Shown one piece after another: positions 7,467-15,105 of a DNA stretch of 23,148 nucleotides. This stretch comes from Moraxellaceae bacterium. Its GTDB lineage: Bacteria; Pseudomonadota; Gammaproteobacteria; Pseudomonadales; Moraxellaceae. Made by a program: the position numbers and the translations under genes. Every line of letters starts with the position of its first letter. Within the stretch, counting starts at the first letter, position 1. The DNA lies in the NCBI GenBank assembly GCA_003543245.1, contig DPJB01000041.1:1-23148 (forward strand), written 5' to 3'. Under the pieces are notes generated by a model that worked only from the letters and a program-made list of their open reading frames with translations, was not told the origin of the DNA and ran no database searches.

Positions 7467-8474
7467 TCAGTTGCCTTTCTTTACCGGCCGGTACATGTGT
7501 GCCCAGGCCGTCAGCGCGCCGACCGTACGGGTCTGTATCCACACACGCCCCTTGCCCCTGAACCGGCACACCAGCCCTTCTCCCGAGAAGAACAGCGACT
7601 TGTACCCGCCAACCTTGCTGATGCTGTAGTCCAGACCTTCGGTAAACGCCACGATATTGCCGGTGTCGACAACATACTCGCCATCGACATCCAGCTCGAT
7701 CAGGCCGCCATAGGTATTGAACCAGAGATCACCGTCACCGCTGGCACGAATCAAGAACAGGCTTTCGCCGGAGAAAAATCCTTTCACCAGCCCTTGCCAC
7801 TTTGTTTCAAGATTAACGCGCGGGTCGCAGGCAACAAAGGCCGAGTTCTGCAGATAGATCACATCCGAACTACCACGCAGGAAAACATGCGCCAGATCAC
7901 CCGGCGCGCCCGGTGCAATCCCGATTTCGGCCTGCCCGTTCTCTGCCGTGAACTCATTCACGAAGATCGACTCGCCCGTCAGGAAACGCCCGAGGCCGCC
8001 GCGCAGTTTTGTTTTCATGACCAGATGCGTGTCCATCGTCGCCATTGCCGAGGCTTCGACCTTCAGTGTCTGGTTGGCAGGAATCTGCACGGTCAGAAAA
8101 GCGTAATCAGGGCGGCCTTCGATCCGGAACCTGAAGCCGGGCTGCTCGGCCTCAGGCACTGCAGCAGGCGCCTGGGGCGATACGGCCCCTCCTGCCGCTA
8201 CAGGTGCCGCAGTGACGGGCACTTCCTGTTCGATCGGCACCAGCGACAGGCCGGCGGGAGCGATGATCTCGACGCGCAAACCGATCTTCTCCAGGTTGGC
8301 GCGATATTTTTCCGCCGTCGCAGCGTCCACACCCTCCTTGATGATCATGGGTGCACGTGCCAGCACAGTGGCAGCCTTGTCTTCCGGAATGCGGAACAGC
8401 TGCGCAAACGCTGCCGTCACCTGTGTCTGCTCATGGGTACCGGCAAACCCGGTGATCTGTATTTTATGGGTCAT
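7467..8474 (-). CDS. AIM24-family protein with N-terminal alpha/beta domain
   Basis: A 335-residue cytoplasmic-looking protein, without a signal peptide. Residues 1-73 form a small domain (FAGTHEQTQVTAAFAQLFRI, GVDAATAEKYRANLEKIGLR) reminiscent of the C-terminal fold of ribosomal L7/L12. An Ala/Pro-rich linker (about 75-112) follows, then an AIM24/TIGR00266 beta-barrel domain (about 113-330) with GESIFVNEF, VDGEYVVDTGNIVAF and FFSGEGLVCRFRGKG. AIM24 domains resemble tryptophan-RNA-binding attenuator-type barrels, and their bacterial role is unknown. GGAGA lies upstream of the ATG. It is the last of three adjacent AIM24 genes following an M48 protease and the only one with the extra N-terminal domain. 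Confidence 0.85.
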   Translation of the reverse strand: MTHKIQITGFAGTHEQTQVTAAFAQLFRIPEDKAATVLARAPMIIKEGVDAATAEKYRANLEKIGLRVEIIAPAGLSLVPIEQEVPVTAAPVAAGGAVSPQAPAAVPEAEQPGFRFRIEGRPDYAFLTVQIPANQTLKVEASAMATMDTHLVMKTKLRGGLGRFLTGESIFVNEFTAENGQAEIGIAPGAPGDLAHVFLRGSSDVIYLQNSAFVACDPRVNLETKWQGLVKGFFSGESLFLIRASGDGDLWFNTYGGLIELDVDGEYVVDTGNIVAFTEGLDYSISKVGGYKSLFFSGEGLVCRFRGKGRVWIQTRTVGALTAWAHMYRPVKKGN

Positions 8475-8488
8475 GATGCGTCTCCGGG

Positions 8489-8512
8489 CCTCAGGCCTTG
8501 CGTGGCCTGAGG
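8489..8512. repeat. Hairpin overlapping the stop codon between two AIM24 genes
   Basis: A perfect 9-base inverted repeat CCTCAGGCC/GGCCTGAGG with a 6-base loop. It spans the end of the middle AIM24 gene including its stop codon (8491-8493) and ends 15 bases before the next start. No T-tract, so it is more likely an mRNA-stability or differential-expression element than a terminator. Confidence 0.45.
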
Positions 8513-9174
8513 GCAGGCGAAAGGCTGAAACCGAAGCTGGCGGGATTGTGCGACTGGCACCACACCGTGCCCCTGCCCCTGAACTTGCACACCAGTCCCT
8601 CCCCGCCCAGCAGGGAGGACAACCAGCTCTTGCCGGCCTTGGTCAGTGAAAAATCCAGCGTCTCGTTGAAGGCCACAATATGACCGGTATCAACAATGTA
8701 TTCGCCATCCACTTCCACCGGATAAATCGCGCCAAACGAATTCAGCACGACCTGTCCCTTGCCGGACAGCTTGAGCCAGAACATGCTTTCACCCGACACC
8801 AGATTCTTGAATCCCTGCCAGCCCATGTCCATGTTGACATCATGCTCGCAGGCCACAAATGAACCGGCCTGCACGATCAGTGTTTCGTTATCGAGGTCAT
8901 AACGCATCATGTCGCCGGCCAGCGAACTGCCCAGCCAGACTTCGCCCGCCTCGCGCGTAGCCGTGAAGTGATTGAGAAAAAGTGATTCGCCGGCAAACAG
9001 GCGCTTGGCCGCCTTGAAGAAACCACCAGCGCCTTTTTTGTGTGTTGTGGTCTGCACATCCAGATGGCCACTCATGGCAATCATGGCGCCGCCTTCCACC
9101 GTGCAGGTTTCACCCGGGGAAAGAAAAATGCGGGCAGCGGTATTGCCCGGCTGATGCATGAAATCTATGTTCAT
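8491..9174 (-). CDS. AIM24-family protein (middle paralogue)
   Basis: A 227-residue single-domain AIM24/TIGR00266 protein. The barrel repeats are visible: IFLSPGETCTVEGGAMIAMSG, LFAGESLFLNHFTA, IVQAGSFVACEHDVN, VSGESMFWLKLSG, VDGEYIVDTGHIVAF and LLGGEGLVCKFRGRGTVW. No signal peptide or membrane helix. It lies 21 bases after the upstream paralogue and 16 bases before the downstream one, in one operon with the M48 protease. The three paralogues are strongly diverged outside the motifs, so this is an old family expansion and not a recent duplication. Function unknown. Confidence 0.85.
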   Translation of the reverse strand: MNIDFMHQPGNTAARIFLSPGETCTVEGGAMIAMSGHLDVQTTTHKKGAGGFFKAAKRLFAGESLFLNHFTATREAGEVWLGSSLAGDMMRYDLDNETLIVQAGSFVACEHDVNMDMGWQGFKNLVSGESMFWLKLSGKGQVVLNSFGAIYPVEVDGEYIVDTGHIVAFNETLDFSLTKAGKSWLSSLLGGEGLVCKFRGRGTVWCQSHNPASFGFSLSPALRPRKA

Positions 9175-9195
9175 TTTTTGTCTCGCATCCTTGCC

Positions 9196-9858
9196 TCAAG
9201 GCAGTTTCGGGTTGATCCAGGTGGCCAGCCCGGTCAGGCTGCGCGTCTGGATGACAATGCGGCCCTTGCCGGTGACACGAGTCACCAGACCTTCGCCACC
9301 CAGCAGGCTGGAGAAAATTCCGCCGGCCAGTTGCAGCTTGAGGTTTATGCCGGGCGTGTAACCCACCAGATGGGAGGTGTCGACAATCGTCTCGCCATCC
9401 ACTTCCCTTTCCAGCAAGGCACCATAAGCGCCGTACCAGACCTTGCCGGTGCCGCTGACCACAATGCGGAACAGGCCTTCACGCGCAATCCAGGACACCA
9501 GTCCCGCAAATTTCACACCCAGACGCACACCATCGGTACTCGCCAGAAATGAGCCAGGCTGCAGGTAAAACGTATCGTTATTCAGCTCCAGGCAACGCAC
9601 GGCACCCGGCGTTGGCTGCACCAGCGTGACGCGGCGCTCACCTTTGGTGTTGTTACTGAACTGATTGATGAACAGCGTTTCACCTACCAGCAGTTTGCGC
9701 AGGATGGCGATAAAAAAACCGCCATTGAATTTTGCATGCATGTCGAGATCCGCCGACATGCTGGACATGGCATCTGACTCGGCAATCACTTTCTCGCCGG
9801 GTGCCAGATCAACGTCCACATACGCGAAGGCATCACTGCCCTTTATCGTTGTTTTCAC
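9196..9858 (-). CDS. AIM24-family protein (first paralogue)
   Basis: A 220-residue AIM24/TIGR00266 protein (LAPGEKVIAESDAMSSMSAD, LLVGETLFINQFSN, LQPGSFLASTDGVRLG, VDGETIVDTSHLVGY, LLGGEGLVTRVTGKG). I choose the GTG at 9858, giving MKTTIKGSDAFAYV, because AAGGAAGG lies 5-8 bases upstream; a GTG at 9876 would add six residues with only a weak site. It overlaps the 3' end of the M48 gene by 26 bases, so translation is coupled to the protease. The coupling suggests a shared membrane or quality-control role; that is inference. Confidence 0.82.
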   Translation of the reverse strand: MKTTIKGSDAFAYVDVDLAPGEKVIAESDAMSSMSADLDMHAKFNGGFFIAILRKLLVGETLFINQFSNNTKGERRVTLVQPTPGAVRCLELNNDTFYLQPGSFLASTDGVRLGVKFAGLVSWIAREGLFRIVVSGTGKVWYGAYGALLEREVDGETIVDTSHLVGYTPGINLKLQLAGGIFSSLLGGEGLVTRVTGKGRIVIQTRSLTGLATWINPKLP

Positions 9859-11032
9859 GCTCGCCTTCCTTCTCACTCACAAATTCTTTGACGCGTGCCT
9901 GCAGTGCCAGAAACGCTGCACTGTCATTCCGCCAGCCACTGCGCGGGTCCTTTGCCATTTTCTTTTCCAGCCCGGCAATACGTTCCTCGGTTTCCGGATG
10001 CGAACCGAAGTAGATCATGGCCGTATCCATTGCAACCCGGGCCTTTTCGTCTTCGATCTTCGCCAGCTGCTTTTTTTCTTCTTCAAGAATGGTGCGGAAA
10101 AAATCCGTCATGCCGCGCGGATCGACATTCGCGCGCTTGAGCAGGGCATAACCCTCGGCATCGGCCTCGCGCTCGAAATCACGCGAATACTTCTGGTTAA
10201 GCAAAAGGGGGCCGGCGTTTGCCAGTGCTGCCAGCAGGCCACTGGCATCACCAATCAGCGCCTGCGCCATCACATACACGCCTGTGCTGCGGATCACGGC
10301 GCGCAAGCCATGCTGCCCGGTCACGTGTGCAATCTCGTGTCCGATCACACCCTGCACCTCTTCGGCACGACTCGCCTTGAGGATGAGCCCGGAATTCACC
10401 ACGATGTAGCCGCCTGGCAGGGCAAAGGCATTGATGGCCGGATCGTTCACGACATGAAAGTGCAGCGCATGGCGCTTGTCTGCCATGGCCGCTGCCAGCG
10501 GCGCAGTGAGCGGACCGAGCAGGGCCTTTGTTTCCTTGTCATCCAGCAACTCGTGCTGCATGCGGTACTGGGCCATCACACTCTGCCCCAGCTTCTGCTC
10601 CCACTCGGCCGGAATGCGCCGCGCCGCCATGGCGCTCATGGCGTCGAGCGAGCCGTACAGCAGAAAGCCCGCCGCCACGATCAGCGCAAGCACGGCAGCA
10701 ATGCTGCCCCATACCATGGAGTGATGCCGCACCCGGGCGCCCCCTACGGCCTGCACGGCGGGGTGTCCGGCCAGTGCCGGTACCTTCAGCAAGCCATGAT
10801 CGGCCGTGTAGATCTGCCACTCCGGACGGGCCGGATGGGTACAGAAAATCAGGCGATTGCTGGCGCCACCCAGCTTGAGCTCCAGACCGGCAAGCGGCAG
10901 CGTGACTGTGGTAGTGGCATGTACGAACTCGATGCCCATCGACCCCACGATGAGGGTGCCACTGGCACGCCCATTGGGCAGGCTGGCGTGAAAAGCGTGG
11001 GCCGGAAAAGTGACTGACAAGGACATATCCAT
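9833..11032 (-). CDS. Membrane-anchored M48 metalloprotease with N-terminal domain
   Basis: A 399-residue M48 peptidase. Residues 1-100 form a beta-rich N-terminal domain with no membrane segment. One hydrophobic helix (about 107-128, MVWGSIAAVLALIVAAGFLLYG) anchors the protein. The protease domain carries HEIAH (232-236) and the third-ligand motif FEREAD (286-291), with NAFALPGGYIVVNSGLI before it. The domain order suggests a cytoplasmic N-terminus and a periplasmic protease. The start at 11032 is chosen (an ATG at 11026 is equally possible); no clear ribosome site is visible. The frame extends upstream into the fur terminator, which is not coding. It is the first gene of the operon with the three AIM24 genes. 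Confidence 0.88.
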   Translation of the reverse strand: MDMSLSVTFPAHAFHASLPNGRASGTLIVGSMGIEFVHATTTVTLPLAGLELKLGGASNRLIFCTHPARPEWQIYTADHGLLKVPALAGHPAVQAVGGARVRHHSMVWGSIAAVLALIVAAGFLLYGSLDAMSAMAARRIPAEWEQKLGQSVMAQYRMQHELLDDKETKALLGPLTAPLAAAMADKRHALHFHVVNDPAINAFALPGGYIVVNSGLILKASRAEEVQGVIGHEIAHVTGQHGLRAVIRSTGVYVMAQALIGDASGLLAALANAGPLLLNQKYSRDFEREADAEGYALLKRANVDPRGMTDFFRTILEEEKKQLAKIEDEKARVAMDTAMIYFGSHPETEERIAGLEKKMAKDPRSGWRNDSAAFLALQARVKEFVSEKEGERENNDKGQ

Positions 11033-11054
11033 GTGTCGCGAGGGGAAAGTCTGG

Positions 11055-11082
11055 AGTCTATCGACTGGAGCGTGACAGACAA
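11055..11082 (-). promoter_or_regulatory. Possible sigma-70 promoter of the M48-AIM24 operon
   Basis: Minus-strand -35 TTGTCT (11077-11082, 4 of 6), 16-base spacer, -10 TAGACT (11055-11060, 4 of 6), placed between the fur terminator and the protease start. It is a weak match, supported mainly by position. Confidence 0.35.
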
Positions 11083-11103
11083 GCGTCGAAGCATCCTGCA
11101 GGC

Positions 11104-11132
11104 AAAAAAAACGGACCACCGGGGTCCGTTTT
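11104..11132 (-). terminator. Rho-independent terminator of fur
   Basis: Stem AAAACGGACC/GGTCCGTTTT (11108-11117 and 11123-11132) with a 5-base loop. On the minus strand it runs into a tract of eight Ts. It begins 16 bases after the fur stop codon. Confidence 0.9.
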
Positions 11133-11147
11133 CAGCGCGATCCGTAA

Positions 11148-11588
11148 TCAGGCGGGCTTGGCGTTCCTGACCTGGCACTCCGGGCGGTCACAGATGCCAT
11201 AAAGATGCAGGGCATGGCTGGTGAGCCTGAAGCCCAGCGACTCCGCCACCTTTTCCTGGCGCGCCTCGATCACGTCGTCATGAAACTCCACTACCTTGCC
11301 GCAACTGACACAGACGATGTGGTCGTGGTGCTCTTCACGTGCCAGTTCGAAAACCGAGTGACCACCCTCAAAATGATGCCGCTCGACAATGCCGGCCGCC
11401 TCAAACTGGGTGAGTACGCGGTAGACCGTTGCCAGCCCGACATCCTCGCCATGCTCAAGTAATGCCTTGTAGACATCCTCCGCACTCATGTGATGCACGG
11501 GCGAGCTTTCCAGAAGCTCGAGTATCTTGACGCGCGGCAGGGTGACCTTGAGGCCAGCCTTGCGCAGTTCCTGGTTACTGGTGCTCAT
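11148..11588 (-). CDS. fur: Ferric uptake regulator Fur
   Basis: Fur, the Fe(II)-responsive repressor of iron uptake genes; a cytoplasmic dimer. 146 residues, normal length. The winged-helix domain (about 1-82) contains LKVTLPRVKILELLE and GLATVYRVLTQFEAAGIV. The metal and dimer domain shows HHDH (87-90), the CxxC pair C93/C96 and a second pair C133/C138 (CDRPEC). The start at 11588 fits the family; only a weak GGGA lies upstream. It is monocistronic with its own terminator and divergent from bamE, the classical fur-omlA arrangement of Pseudomonas-like genomes. I see no convincing Fur box upstream. Confidence 0.97.
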   Translation of the reverse strand: MSTSNQELRKAGLKVTLPRVKILELLESSPVHHMSAEDVYKALLEHGEDVGLATVYRVLTQFEAAGIVERHHFEGGHSVFELAREEHHDHIVCVSCGKVVEFHDDVIEARQEKVAESLGFRLTSHALHLYGICDRPECQVRNAKPA

Positions 11589-11648
11589 GGGTATCCCGGT
11601 CGTGCTCCATCAATTACGAAAGTGCTCAGGAGGGCGATGCCGATGCAG

Positions 11649-11680
11649 CCTCATCATGAGGTATTATCGGCGCATGCGCC
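11649..11680. promoter_or_regulatory. Divergent fur/bamE control region with two palindromes
   Basis: CCTCAT-C-ATGAGG (11649-11661) is followed directly by a -10-like TATTAT on the plus strand (11662-11667). The minus strand reads GATAAT over 11663-11668, so the two divergent -10 candidates nearly coincide. A second perfect palindrome GGCGCATGCGCC (11669-11680) follows. The -35 elements are poor on both strands. Confidence 0.4.
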
Positions 11681-11719
11681 TGACATGCGCTTTCGCCGCA
11701 CCTTAGAGGAAATTCCCGC

Positions 11720-12121
11720 GTGATGCAAAAAATCACCCTTATTCTGCTGCTCGTTACCGGACTGTCAGGTTGCGGCAGCTTTCTGCGTGTTTACAAGGCG
11801 GACATTGATCAGGGCAATGTCGTCACCAAGGAAATGGTTGACCGTCTGAAACCGGGCATGACGCCGGGCCAGGTACGTTATGTACTGGGCACCCCGCTGA
11901 TCACCGATACCCAGAACCCAAAACGCTGGGACTATCTGTATGACTACACACCGGGCACCTATGCCCGCAAGGCTGGCGTTCCCGCAGTCGACAACCGTCG
12001 TCTTACTGTCGTGTTCGAAAACGGCGTGCTGATCCGCATTGAAGGCGCCGAGGCAATGCCGCCGCGCGACCCCGTCAAACCGGAAAGCCGTGACCGCACC
12101 CTGAACGCCGAGCCGCTCTGA
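11720..12121 (+). CDS. bamE: Outer-membrane assembly lipoprotein BamE (OmlA/SmpA)
   Basis: BamE, the small lipoprotein of the BAM complex that inserts beta-barrels into the outer membrane. 133 residues. The signal peptide ends in the lipobox LSGC with the lipidated cysteine at 18. The SmpA/OmlA domain follows (QGNVVTKEMVDRLKPGMTPGQVRYVLGTPLI, WDYLYDYTPG, LTVVFENGVLIRIEG). GTG at 11720 is taken as the start because GAGGA lies 9 bases upstream; the ATG at 11723 is the alternative, 12 bases away. Divergent from fur. Confidence 0.95.
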   Translation: MMQKITLILLLVTGLSGCGSFLRVYKADIDQGNVVTKEMVDRLKPGMTPGQVRYVLGTPLITDTQNPKRWDYLYDYTPGTYARKAGVPAVDNRRLTVVFENGVLIRIEGAEAMPPRDPVKPESRDRTLNAEPL

Positions 12122-12138
12122 GCCCCAGCCCCACATAG

Positions 12139-12163
12139 GGCCTGCGACATCATGTCGCAGGCC
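12139..12163. repeat. Perfect 12-base inverted repeat between bamE and the copper receptor
   Basis: GGCCTGCGACAT, one base, and its exact complement, beginning 18 bases after the bamE stop. A stable hairpin but with no T-tract on either strand. It may be an atypical bamE terminator or an operator for the copper receptor 57 bases downstream; the symmetric core TGCGACAT-C-ATGTCGCA suits a dimeric regulator. Confidence 0.5.
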
Positions 12164-12219
12164 GGCCCACCACCTTCCCCGCTACACTCCGCGCCATTCC
12201 GAATTGTGTGGAGAAGCCC

Positions 12220-14262
12220 GTGGTGTCCGCCTTCCGTTTTGCTGTCCTTCCCCTCGCCCTTGCCTGCAGCCTGGCTGCTGCAGAAGATGCAGGCAATGCT
12301 GCTCCTGACGTCCTGCCTGAAGTTGTGGTCACCGCCGCGCGCATGAGCAGCCCGCTCACGGTCGAAACCGATCCGCAGACGCCACGCCAGCCCGTTCCGG
12401 CCAACGATGGTGCCGACTACCTCAAGGCAATTCCCGGCTTCTCGGTCATCCGCAAGGGTGGCACCAGTGGCGACCCGCTTTTTCGCGGCATGGCGGCTTC
12501 GCGCCTGAACATTCTCGCCGACGGCGAAGCCGTGCTGGGCGGCTGCGGCATGCGCATGGACCCGCCCACGGCCTATCTGTTCCCGGAAACCTACGACCGT
12601 ATCCGCATCCTGAAAGGCCCGCAAAGCGTGATCTGGGGTACCGGCTCGGCAGCCACTGTCCTGTTCGAACGTGACACGCCCGACTTCGACTCCCCCACCG
12701 TGGAAGGCAAGGCCAGTCTGCTCGCCGGCAGCTTTGACCGTCTTGAGGCCATGGCCGACCTGACCACCGGTGCGGCCAGTGGCTACATGCGGCTGCAGGG
12801 TTCGCATGCCGAGTCCGACGACTATGAAGACGGTGACGGCAACGAGGTGCACTCACACTACAAACGCTGGAGCGGCAACGTTGCCCTTGGCTGGACCCCG
12901 GATGAAAAAACCGTGATCGAGCTGACCGGTGCAATCAGTGATGGCGAAGCCGCCTATGCCGACCGCATGATGGATGGCAGCATGTTCAAACGTGAAAATA
13001 TCAGCCTGCGTGCGCGTCGCGACGTGTCACTCGGCTGGCTGACTGCGGTGGAAGCACAGCTGTATCGCAACGATGTTGATCACGTGATGGACAACTACAG
13101 CCTGCGCAAGTTCACCCCCAGCATGATGATGCCGACCCCTGCTGCCTCGAACCCGACGCGACTCACCGAGGGCGGTCGCCTGACGACTACGCTGGCACCT
13201 GGCGACAACACACAGGCCACCATCGGCGTTGATACCCAGCGCAACGAGCACGCCGTGCGCAGCACCATGAACCAGACCATGATGCCGTTCGAGGCCATGG
13301 CCTTTACCGATGACGGCACCTTTGAGCAGCAGGGCCTGTTTGCCGAAATCGAGCACGCACTGAATACCGGCTCGCGACTGGTCGGCGGACTGCGTGCTGA
13401 TCAATGGGAAGTGACCGACCAGCGCCTGACGCTGAAGAACGGCATGATGTCCGTGCCCAACCCGACTGTCGGCACCATCGACAAGGACACGCTGACCAGC
13501 GGCTTTGCCCGCATGGAGCACGACCTTAATGCACAACACCAGCTTCTGGTCGGTCTGGGTCACAGCGAGCGCATCGCCGATTACTGGGAACGTTTTTCCA
13601 CACAGAGTGAAGCCACACCGAGCGGTTTCCTCACATCGCCCGAGCGCACCACGCAGCTGGATGCCGGCTGGCAGTATCGCGGTGCGGCGGTCAATACCAC
13701 CGTGTCGCTGTTTGCCTCTGACATCCGCGACTACATCCTGATTGATACCACCCTGCCGGGCATGAAGGCAGGCAAGGCTGTTAGCCGCAATATTGATGCA
13801 CGCACCTGGGGCGGTGAAGCCGACATGGCCTGGGCATTTGCCAGCGACTGGACCCTGACCGGCACGCTTGCCATGACCAAGGGCCACAATGTCGATGACA
13901 ACTCGGACCTGGCGCAGATGCCACCTCTGGAAGCACGCGTCGGCCTGGACTATCGCCAGCCGACATGGAGCACCGGCGCCCTGCTGCGCCTGGTTGACCG
14001 TCAGGACGATATCGACACGGGCCGTGGCAACATTGTCGGGCAGGACCTCGGCGAAACGGCCGGCTTTGGGGTGTTCTCGCTGAATGCCAGCTGGACACCG
14101 CTGGCAAGCCTGCGCCTCACCGCCGGAGTCGACAACCTGTTTGACAAGACCTATGCCGAGCACCTGTCACGTGGCGGCGCCATGGTCAGCGGTTATGTGC
14201 AGACCACACAGGTCAATGAACCAGGCCGCTTTGTGTGGATGAAAGCGAACGTGAGCTTCTGA
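12220..14262 (+). CDS. TonB-dependent copper receptor (OprC type)
   Basis: An outer-membrane TonB-dependent receptor of the TonB-copper family typified by Pseudomonas OprC, expected to import copper. 680 residues. A signal peptide (about 1-21) precedes a TonB box EVVVTAA (34-40), then the plug domain (DYLKAIPGFSVIRKGGTSG, ILKGPQSVIWGTG) and a 22-strand barrel ending in the terminal phenylalanine KANVSF. The family metal motif CxxxM is present as C109-GMR-M113 in GGCGMRMD. Met-rich barrel loops (PSMMMPT, MNQTMMPFEAM) could supply further copper ligands. GTG at 12220 is chosen because GGAG lies 6 bases upstream; GTGs at 12208 and 12223 are alternatives. It is monocistronic and closed by a strong terminator. 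Confidence 0.92.
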   Translation: MVSAFRFAVLPLALACSLAAAEDAGNAAPDVLPEVVVTAARMSSPLTVETDPQTPRQPVPANDGADYLKAIPGFSVIRKGGTSGDPLFRGMAASRLNILADGEAVLGGCGMRMDPPTAYLFPETYDRIRILKGPQSVIWGTGSAATVLFERDTPDFDSPTVEGKASLLAGSFDRLEAMADLTTGAASGYMRLQGSHAESDDYEDGDGNEVHSHYKRWSGNVALGWTPDEKTVIELTGAISDGEAAYADRMMDGSMFKRENISLRARRDVSLGWLTAVEAQLYRNDVDHVMDNYSLRKFTPSMMMPTPAASNPTRLTEGGRLTTTLAPGDNTQATIGVDTQRNEHAVRSTMNQTMMPFEAMAFTDDGTFEQQGLFAEIEHALNTGSRLVGGLRADQWEVTDQRLTLKNGMMSVPNPTVGTIDKDTLTSGFARMEHDLNAQHQLLVGLGHSERIADYWERFSTQSEATPSGFLTSPERTTQLDAGWQYRGAAVNTTVSLFASDIRDYILIDTTLPGMKAGKAVSRNIDARTWGGEADMAWAFASDWTLTGTLAMTKGHNVDDNSDLAQMPPLEARVGLDYRQPTWSTGALLRLVDRQDDIDTGRGNIVGQDLGETAGFGVFSLNASWTPLASLRLTAGVDNLFDKTYAEHLSRGGAMVSGYVQTTQVNEPGRFVWMKANVSF

Positions 14263-14268
14263 CACCCC

Positions 14269-14286
14269 GGCTGACTGCAGTCAGCC
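14269..14286. repeat. Perfect 18-base palindrome after the copper receptor
   Basis: GGCTGACTGCAGTCAGCC is self-complementary with no spacer and begins 6 bases after the receptor stop codon. A zero-loop palindrome is a poor RNA hairpin but a good dimer-binding site. The separate terminator 14 bases further on already ends transcription, so its purpose is unclear. Confidence 0.45.
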
Positions 14287-14299
14287 ATTCAGCATCAGT

Positions 14300-14329
14300 A
14301 AAAACGCCGACGTAATGTCGGCGTTTTTT
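14300..14329. terminator. Bidirectional rho-independent terminator
   Basis: Stem AAAAACGCCGAC/GTCGGCGTTTTT with a 5-base loop and six Ts on the plus strand, five on the minus. It separates the convergent copper receptor and transporter-ratA-rnfH operons. Confidence 0.93.
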
Positions 14330-14357
14330 AATTGGCGAAGCAGGCCACACGGCAATA

Positions 14358-14678
14358 TCAGCGCGCCGCCTGTGCCCGTTTGGCCCTGGCCTTGGCGGCA
14401 CGCGCCTTGCGCGCTTCCTTCGGATCCATCACCAGCGGCCGGTACAACTCAACGCGATCCCCTGCCAGCAACACGCGCGTGGCGGGCGACGGTTCGGGCT
14501 TGCTGAAAATACCCATGGGCGCAGAGGCCGGATCAATCTCCGGAAATTCCTGCAGCAACCCTGAACGACCAACGGCCTCCGTCATGGTGGTGCCCGCCGG
14601 CACATCCAGCGTCACCAGCCGCTGCACATCCGGCCGTGCGTAAACCACTTCAACCCGGATCATTTCAGCGCTTGCCAT
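14358..14678 (-). CDS. rnfH: RnfH-family ubiquitin-like protein
   Basis: A small beta-grasp (ubiquitin/ThiS-like) protein of the RnfH family (UPF0125), 106 residues. The conserved core is visible: IRVEVVYARPD, LDVPAGTTMTEAV, MGIFSKPEPSPATRVLLAGDRVELYRPL and the basic tail DPKEARKARAAKARAKR. Despite the name, no Rnf genes are here; the biochemical role is unknown. It overlaps the 3' end of ratA by 14 bases, matching the widespread ratA-rnfH pairing. An ATG at 14663 (MIRVEV) is an equally reasonable start; neither has a clear ribosome site. Confidence 0.9.
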   Translation of the reverse strand: MASAEMIRVEVVYARPDVQRLVTLDVPAGTTMTEAVGRSGLLQEFPEIDPASAPMGIFSKPEPSPATRVLLAGDRVELYRPLVMDPKEARKARAAKARAKRAQAAR

Positions 14679-15105
14679 ATATTTGCCCGGCCCGTTTGTG
14701 AAAAGCGTCAACCGTTTCATTGGCGCCCTGCTGCACCGCCGCATTCACGGCGAACTGCAAAAACCGCTGCTGCACACTGAACTCCATGCTGAAGGTGACC
14801 TTGCAGGCTTTTTCCTGCAGCGGCTCGAACAGCCAGTGCGCAACAAGATGCTCAAACGGCCCTTCAACATACTCGATATCAATACGCGAAGGCGCCTGCA
14901 TGCGGTTGCGCGACACCATGTGCTGGGTGACGCCCATGCGCGTGATCGTCATGCGGCCGATCAGCTCCGTTTCGCCCGAAGCGACCACCTCGGAACTGAT
15001 GCACCCCGGCAGGAACTCGCGATAGCGCGCCACGTCGCAGACCAGGTCATACATCTCCTGCGCCGAATAGGGCACCAGCACCGTCCGCGTGATGGCCTGG
15101 CTCAT
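14665..15105 (-). CDS. ratA: RatA/YfjG-family START-domain protein
   Basis: A 146-residue COQ10/START-superfamily protein, a helix-grip fold with a hydrophobic cavity. Family motifs include VPYSAQEMYDLVCDVARYREFLPGC, FEHLVAHWLFEPL and the C-terminal helix ANETVDAFHKRAGQIYGKR. Members have been proposed both as the RatA toxin inhibiting 70S formation and as ubiquinone-binding COQ10-like factors; the sequence does not decide. Its ATG overlaps the transporter stop (ATGA) and its 3' end overlaps rnfH, so the three genes are translationally coupled. Confidence 0.92.
   Translation of the reverse strand: MSQAITRTVLVPYSAQEMYDLVCDVARYREFLPGCISSEVVASGETELIGRMTITRMGVTQHMVSRNRMQAPSRIDIEYVEGPFEHLVAHWLFEPLQEKACKVTFSMEFSVQQRFLQFAVNAAVQQGANETVDAFHKRAGQIYGKR

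Noticed and set aside
7497..8510. Plus-strand open frame of 337 codons opposite the first AIM24 gene
   Set aside because: The AIM24 translation on the minus strand shows conserved motifs, while this one is low-complexity and without family features.
11649..11668. Fur box in the fur/bamE gap
   Set aside because: The best alignment to the 19-base consensus on either strand is 9 of 19, no better than chance for AT-rich spots.
12171..12186. CueR-type half site ACCTTCCCC before the copper receptor
   Set aside because: Only one half is present; the complementary GGGAAGGT half at the proper distance is missing.
13027..14163. Long minus-strand open frame of 378 codons inside the copper receptor
   Set aside because: It is antisense to a fully supported gene, its translation has no recognisable domain, and long antisense frames are expected in GC-rich genes.
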